64,000 bases of DNA from JBGSKY01 sp041740995 (GTDB lineage: Bacteria; Planctomycetota; Planctomycetia; Pirellulales; Pirellulaceae), in NCBI GenBank assembly GCA_041740995.1, contig JBGSKY010000192.1:36295-100294 (forward strand). The letters run 5' to 3'. This document shows positions 59,744 to 64,000 of this stretch, in pieces. The position numbers and the translations under genes were made by a program. The notes beneath the pieces were generated by a model. It ran no database searches. It was not told the origin of the DNA and saw only the letters and a list, made by a program, of their open reading frames with translations. Within the stretch, counting starts at the first letter, position 1. Every line of letters begins with the position of its first letter.

Positions 59744-60868
59744 ATGAAAAATTCTAAGTGTGTGATCTGCGACAAACCGTTTAGCAGCGTATCGCAAACG
59801 GACCGTCTGTGTAGCACTCCAGCTTGCGAGGCGATTTATATTGTTCATCTGCGGCAGGCGAAGCGATGCTGTCGTTCATGTGGTAAGCCGCTGCAGTCGG
59901 AGGCCGGCAATCTTTTTTACGACGAGGTTTGTCGCAACCACCAATGCCAACTTGCTGCCGTTCGGTTTACTAATCCGGGGGCGGTGTTCTGTAAGGTTTG
60001 TGGGATCTGGATTCCGTCGGCATCCGACCCCAGTGGCTTTCATGATTGTGGGTGCCGTTGCTGCAGAAGAATTTCAATGGAGTTGCAATCCAGAAAAAAG
60101 GCAATCGAGCTGGCGATCCTGCGCCGCGATCGCGACGCTAAAATCGAACGGATTGTTCGCGAAAGAATTGGGCTACCAATTAAGGCAAAAGGAGAAACAG
60201 GAGAACTGTCGGAAACAGAAGCTCTAGAACCCGAAATTGTTTCAATTCCCTTTATGGAAAACGGTCTGCTGCCTATGTCGCTGGATCGTATCGCGGCCCT
60301 TCGCGCGAACCTACTTGAGATTGTTAAAAAGATGGAGATTTTCCAGACCGCAGCGGTTGGAGAAGCGGTCGTTGCTCAAACAGGCGACGTGAAGTTGGGC
60401 GGGGATGAAGAACTCGATAATGGAGAGAATCGCAAAGTTGGAGAAGATTGCGGCACGGACAGCAACGATCAAGACGATGCAAAACTAGTCACATTGTTCC
60501 AGACCGCTTGCGGGATGTGTCGCGGTGAATGTTGCACGAAAGGGGGCAATGAGGCCTATTTAAATCTTGATGTGCTGGAGCGGTTTGCAGAGATGAAGCA
60601 ATTTACAACCGTGGAAGAAGTCATTGATGCATACCTTGCAAAGATTCCGCTCGTTACGGTGGAGGGATCGTGCATTTATCACGGTGAAACTGGTTGTGGG
60701 CTATCCCGAGAAATGCGATCCGTGACGTGTAATTCGTTTCTTTGTTTTCCTGTCCAGCACCTCCGCGATCAAAGTCAAAAGGGCAAAACCGAATTTATTC
60801 TCGCCACGTCAAATATTCGCGACTCATTCGAAAGCCCGCCTAAAGTCTTTGAAATTAAGCGAGTTTGA
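59744..60868 (+). CDS. Zinc-ribbon / YkgJ-type cysteine-rich fusion protein
   Basis: 374 residues. The N-terminal 120 residues have CxxC ribbons (CVICDKPF, CRSCGKPL, FCKVCGIW, CGCRCC); a charged helical linker (about 120-245) follows; the C-terminal YkgJ domain has CGMCRGECCTKGG, CIYHGETGCGLSREMRSVTC and CFPV, a cysteine cluster thought to bind Zn or Fe-S. Soluble, no signal peptide. It precedes rpsO by 170 bases. Confidence 0.72.
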   Translation: MKNSKCVICDKPFSSVSQTDRLCSTPACEAIYIVHLRQAKRCCRSCGKPLQSEAGNLFYDEVCRNHQCQLAAVRFTNPGAVFCKVCGIWIPSASDPSGFHDCGCRCCRRISMELQSRKKAIELAILRRDRDAKIERIVRERIGLPIKAKGETGELSETEALEPEIVSIPFMENGLLPMSLDRIAALRANLLEIVKKMEIFQTAAVGEAVVAQTGDVKLGGDEELDNGENRKVGEDCGTDSNDQDDAKLVTLFQTACGMCRGECCTKGGNEAYLNLDVLERFAEMKQFTTVEEVIDAYLAKIPLVTVEGSCIYHGETGCGLSREMRSVTCNSFLCFPVQHLRDQSQKGKTEFILATSNIRDSFESPPKVFEIKRV

Positions 60869-61038
60869 GGCCCGTTGTATCAAAGCGGCAATGCTGAAGA
60901 CGATGTTGTTAAAGGTTGGGACTAAAGGACATGGAATATCCTTGGGCGAAATTGGTGTTGCAAACGTTTCGGAAATGAGTACTATTCGGGGCTTCGAAAA
61001 TTATTGATAGACAAACCTCGTAACTATTCGCAAAGACC

Positions 61039-61308
61039 ATGAGCGTAGCGGCACCCAGCCAGCAGCAATCCGTTGAACATTTCAGGAAGCACGATTCGGA
61101 CAGCGGATCGCCAGAAGTTCAGATTGTCCTTTTGACCCATCGAATCAACCATTTGACCGGTCATATGCGATTGCATTCAAAGGATTATGCAAGCCGTCGC
61201 GGGTTGCTTCAAATGGTTAGCCGTCGGCGTTCGCTGTTAGATTATGTTCGAAAGCATGATCCGAACCGCTATCTTGACGTCATCGGACAGCTTGGGATCC
61301 GAAAGTAG
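61039..61308 (+). CDS. rpsO: 30S ribosomal protein S15
   Basis: 89 residues with the S15 signature LTHRINHLTGHMRLHSKDYA and RRRSLLDYVRKHD. Primary binder of 16S rRNA. pnp follows after 399 bases, the common rpsO-pnp order. Confidence 0.98.
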   Translation: MSVAAPSQQQSVEHFRKHDSDSGSPEVQIVLLTHRINHLTGHMRLHSKDYASRRGLLQMVSRRRSLLDYVRKHDPNRYLDVIGQLGIRK

Positions 61309-61707
61309 TTTTAGTAAGTTTTGGTTGTCAGCGATTTTTGAAATCGTGTTGTTTGGCAAGTTTGTGCAGCAGGGAAATGTTCTTTCGCTGCGTACTTTGT
61401 AGGGCGTGTAGTAATTCTGTTTGATCGGCGTGTGCCGGATCGTTCTTCTCAATTGAGCCGCATTGGTTTGCTGTTTTTCCCAGCGGAATTTCAGAACGAA
61501 AGCGGATCGCCGTTGCTGGCACAAGCTTTTTCATGTGGCTGGCGGGCGAAATGATCGTGCGTCGCTTGTCCGGTGAATTGAGAATCTTTTTAAACCAGAG
61601 TAGGCCAGAGCCTCACTCGCAGCAACTAGCGTGAATCGAATTGGGGCAGCACAGGCTGACCAAGGATTTGCCTGATTGCGCATCCATTTTTGTAGGGTTA
61701 AGTTTGT
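61309..61707 (+). promoter_or_regulatory. rpsO-pnp spacer
   Basis: 399 bases with no gene of its own. A small hairpin (CGATTT-TTG-AAATCG near 61331-61345) lies just past rpsO, without a T-run. In E. coli the shorter gap carries the RNase III site used for pnp autoregulation; nothing comparable is obvious here. AGGG stands about 12 bases before the pnp ATG. Confidence 0.35.
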
Positions 61708-64000
61708 ATGAAATATACCGTTGAGAAAAAAATTGGCGATCAAGTTTTGTCGTTCACAACTGGTCAGCTTGCGAAGCAGGCTGAGAGTTGTATCACTGTC
61801 CAGTATGGCGACACGGTTGTCGTTACCGCGGTTGCAACAGGTCAATCGCGTCCCGGAACCGATTTTTTGCCGCTGACGTGCGACTATCGCGAACGGATGG
61901 CCGCTGCTGGCAAGTTTCCAGGTGGTTTTCTGAAACGTGAAGGCCGACCGACGACCAAAGAAATCTTGACCGCTCGTTTGATTGATCGGCCTATTCGTCC
62001 GCTTTTCCCAGAAGGATTTCATGACGAAATCCAAGTCCAATGCATGGTCATGAGCAGTGACTTGCAAAATGACGGCGATGTGTTGGCGATGAATGGTGCG
62101 GCTACAGCGCTTCTGATCAGTAGCTTGCCGTTTCAGGGTCCAATCGCTTCGGTTCGTATCGGTCGTGTTGATGGAAAACTGCTGCCGTTTCCAACCGATT
62201 CCCAGCTTGAAACGTCCGACTTGGACATGATTGTTTCGGGCAATCAAAAAGAAATCGTGATGATCGAAGGCTTTGGCCAAGAGATCGTCGAATCCGAGAT
62301 GCTGGAAGCCGTTTTGTACGCTCAAGGCGTCATTCGAGATATCATTGCTCTTCAAATGGAGCTGGCAGAAAAAGCGAGTCGGCCTCGTCGCGAATTTGCT
62401 GCCAAAGACGATTCGGAATTAATGGGCCGAATGAAAGATCAGTTTTACGAGCAGCTCAAAACTGCCAAGCAAACTGAGGGCAAGCAAGCACGCAGCGAAG
62501 CCATTCGTGCCGTTCGCGATGCGGCAAAATCCGCATTTATTCCAGATCCAACAGCACCGGATGCACTGACGAGTGAATCTGTCAGTCGAGTGTTTCATGC
62601 ATTGGAGTCACGCGTTGTTCGCGACTTGATTCTGGCTGGTATTCGAGCCGACGGACGCGACGCAACTTCGTTGCGATCGATCGAGTGCGAAACAGATTTA
62701 CTTCCACGGACCCATGGCACTGCGTTATTCCAACGTGGCGAGACTCAGGCTTTTGTAACTGTTACGTTGGGAACCACACGCGACGAACAACGTGTTGATG
62801 GTTTGATTGAGGAATACAGCAAGAAGTTCATGCTGGATTACAACTTTCCATCGTTCTCAGTTGGCGAATGCCGACCTATTCGAGGACCAGGACGACGCGA
62901 AATTGGTCATGGTGCTTTGGCCGAACGATCGTTGGAACCCGTTCTTCCAGACCCAGATGCGTTCCCATATACGATTCGAATCATCAGCGATATTTTGGAA
63001 AGCAACGGATCGTCTTCCATGGCCAGCGTTTGCGGTGGCTGTCTAGCGTTGATGGCGGCTGGAGTTCCAATTACGAATCCGGTGGCTGGGATCAGCATTG
63101 GTTTGGTTCGTGAGAAAAATGATGGTGATAAGTTTACTTTGTTGACCGATATCCTGGGTGACGAAGATCACTTTGGTGATATGGATTTTAAGATCTCTGG
63201 CACGCAAAATGGCATTACCGGTATCCAGCTTGATCTGAAAATCGACGGAATCAGCGAAGAGATCATACGTGCGACGCTCAAGCAGGCGCGCGAAGCTCGC
63301 ATGGAAATCTTGCGAAAGATGTTGACCTGCATACCGCGACCGCGTTCAGAGACCTCCCGCTACGCTCCGCGATTGTTGCGAACCAAGATCGATTCGGAAA
63401 AGATTGGCTTGCTTATCGGTCCAGGCGGTAAAAACATTCGAGCGATTCAGGAACAAACTGGCGCCACGATCGATGTTGAAGATGATGGTACCGTAACCGT
63501 GGCCAGCCTCGACAGCGACTCTGCTTATGAAGCACTTCGTCGCGTCGAAGCCTGCACGGCAACGGTCCAGATTGGTAAAATCTATGACGGTGTTGTCAAC
63601 AGCATTCGCGACTTCGGTGCCTTCATCGAAATCTTGCCAGGTCGAGACGGTTTGTGCCACATAAGCGAATTGTCCAATGGATTTGTTCAAAACGTCGATT
63701 CGATTTGCAAAGTTGGCGATCCGATGAAGGTTCTGGTAATCGACATCGACGATCATGATCGAGTCAAGCTTTCTCGCCGTCGCGCCTTGGAAGAACTGGG
63801 CTTGGAAGACGAGCTTGCATCAGTTGCCGTGGCCGCTGGCGAAGAAGATTTTGATGGTGCCGGCGAAGAGGGCGGCGAAGAGCGACCGGCAGGCTTCTAC
63901 GATCGTGGTCGCGAAGGTGGCGGAGATCGACCTGCTGGTGGCGGTGACCGAGACGGACGCGGCGGTGGCCGAAGTGGCGGCGGTGGCGGACGTGGTCGCA
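61708..64000 (+). CDS. pnp: Polyribonucleotide nucleotidyltransferase, partial, with RG-rich tail
   Basis: 764 residues visible; the 3' end is cut off. Two RNase PH domains (GDTVVVTAVATG; GRREIGHGALAERSLEPVLP), KH (LLIGPGGKNIRAI, about residue 569) and S1 (GKIYDGVVNSIRDFGAFIEI, about 622) are in order. From about residue 700, beyond the E. coli end (711), the chain continues as Gly/Arg/Asp-rich repeats (GGEERPAGFYDRGREGG, GGGRSGGGGGRGR). It degrades RNA 3' to 5' by phosphorolysis. Confidence 0.97.
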   Translation, partial: MKYTVEKKIGDQVLSFTTGQLAKQAESCITVQYGDTVVVTAVATGQSRPGTDFLPLTCDYRERMAAAGKFPGGFLKREGRPTTKEILTARLIDRPIRPLFPEGFHDEIQVQCMVMSSDLQNDGDVLAMNGAATALLISSLPFQGPIASVRIGRVDGKLLPFPTDSQLETSDLDMIVSGNQKEIVMIEGFGQEIVESEMLEAVLYAQGVIRDIIALQMELAEKASRPRREFAAKDDSELMGRMKDQFYEQLKTAKQTEGKQARSEAIRAVRDAAKSAFIPDPTAPDALTSESVSRVFHALESRVVRDLILAGIRADGRDATSLRSIECETDLLPRTHGTALFQRGETQAFVTVTLGTTRDEQRVDGLIEEYSKKFMLDYNFPSFSVGECRPIRGPGRREIGHGALAERSLEPVLPDPDAFPYTIRIISDILESNGSSSMASVCGGCLALMAAGVPITNPVAGISIGLVREKNDGDKFTLLTDILGDEDHFGDMDFKISGTQNGITGIQLDLKIDGISEEIIRATLKQAREARMEILRKMLTCIPRPRSETSRYAPRLLRTKIDSEKIGLLIGPGGKNIRAIQEQTGATIDVEDDGTVTVASLDSDSAYEALRRVEACTATVQIGKIYDGVVNSIRDFGAFIEILPGRDGLCHISELSNGFVQNVDSICKVGDPMKVLVIDIDDHDRVKLSRRRALEELGLEDELASVAVAAGEEDFDGAGEEGGEERPAGFYDRGREGGGDRPAGGGDRDGRGGGRSGGGGGRGR

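Noticed and set aside
61531..62355. 274-codon open frame on the minus strand
   Set aside because: Lies opposite pnp, no family pattern; a shadow of the real gene.

Overview
The window reads as chromosomal DNA of a planctomycete, most likely Pirellulaceae. The basis is the gene content: a Tat-signal DUF1552 protein, PF06439 (DUF1080) and DUF1573 secreted proteins, a BBP2-type porin with a Cys-rich N-terminus, the Chlamydiae/Verrucomicrobia/Planctomycetes small basic protein, an isochorismatase-ThuA fusion, many secreted proteins of unknown function, and moderate GC. No phage, transposase, integrase or CRISPR array is visible.

Layout. 1-9.5 kb: a partial GH32 glycosidase, lepA, a di-heme cytochrome c lipoprotein, a DUF1573 protein followed by two unknown secreted proteins, an altronate-dehydratase-family enzyme and a nuclease-fold protein. 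9.6-17 kb: a membrane-anchored vWA protein, a Pro-rich secreted protein, a PaaK-like CoA ligase, a receiver domain lacking its phospho-Asp, and a translationally coupled pair (P-loop ATPase plus a 638-aa unknown). 17-32 kb, all on the minus strand: the classical transcription/translation block, in transcription order tRNA-Thr(UGU), tRNA-Tyr, tRNA-Gly, tRNA-Thr(GGU), tuf, tRNA-Trp, secE, nusG, rplK, rplA, rplJ, rplL, rpoB, rpoC. The first five genes follow the order of the E. coli thrU-tyrU-glyT-thrT-tufB operon. 32-38 kb: a SEC-C-like/helical-repeat protein, two small lipoproteins, the porin and the small basic protein. 38-47.5 kb: envelope glycan genes (three glycosyltransferases, a polysaccharide deacetylase, a methyltransferase), a membrane DUF4118-PAS protein, the isochorismatase-ThuA fusion and a gene broken by an in-frame stop. 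47.7-53.7 kb: a sugar-catabolism locus (DUF4432 epimerase, cupin isomerase, two TIM-barrel isomerases, one Gfo/Idh/MocA dehydrogenase). 53.8-64 kb: epmA, csrA with a long structured leader, the DUF1552 protein, an MFS nucleoside-type permease, a PF06439 hydrolase, a zinc-ribbon/YkgJ fusion, rpsO and a pnp gene that runs off the window with an RG-rich tail.

The housekeeping block and rpsO-pnp are ordinary. The parts most worth following are the coupled ATPase/unknown pair next to a degenerate receiver, the csrA leader with GGA motifs placed in hairpins, the sugar locus, the nonsense-interrupted secreted gene, and the cysteine-rich envelope proteins.
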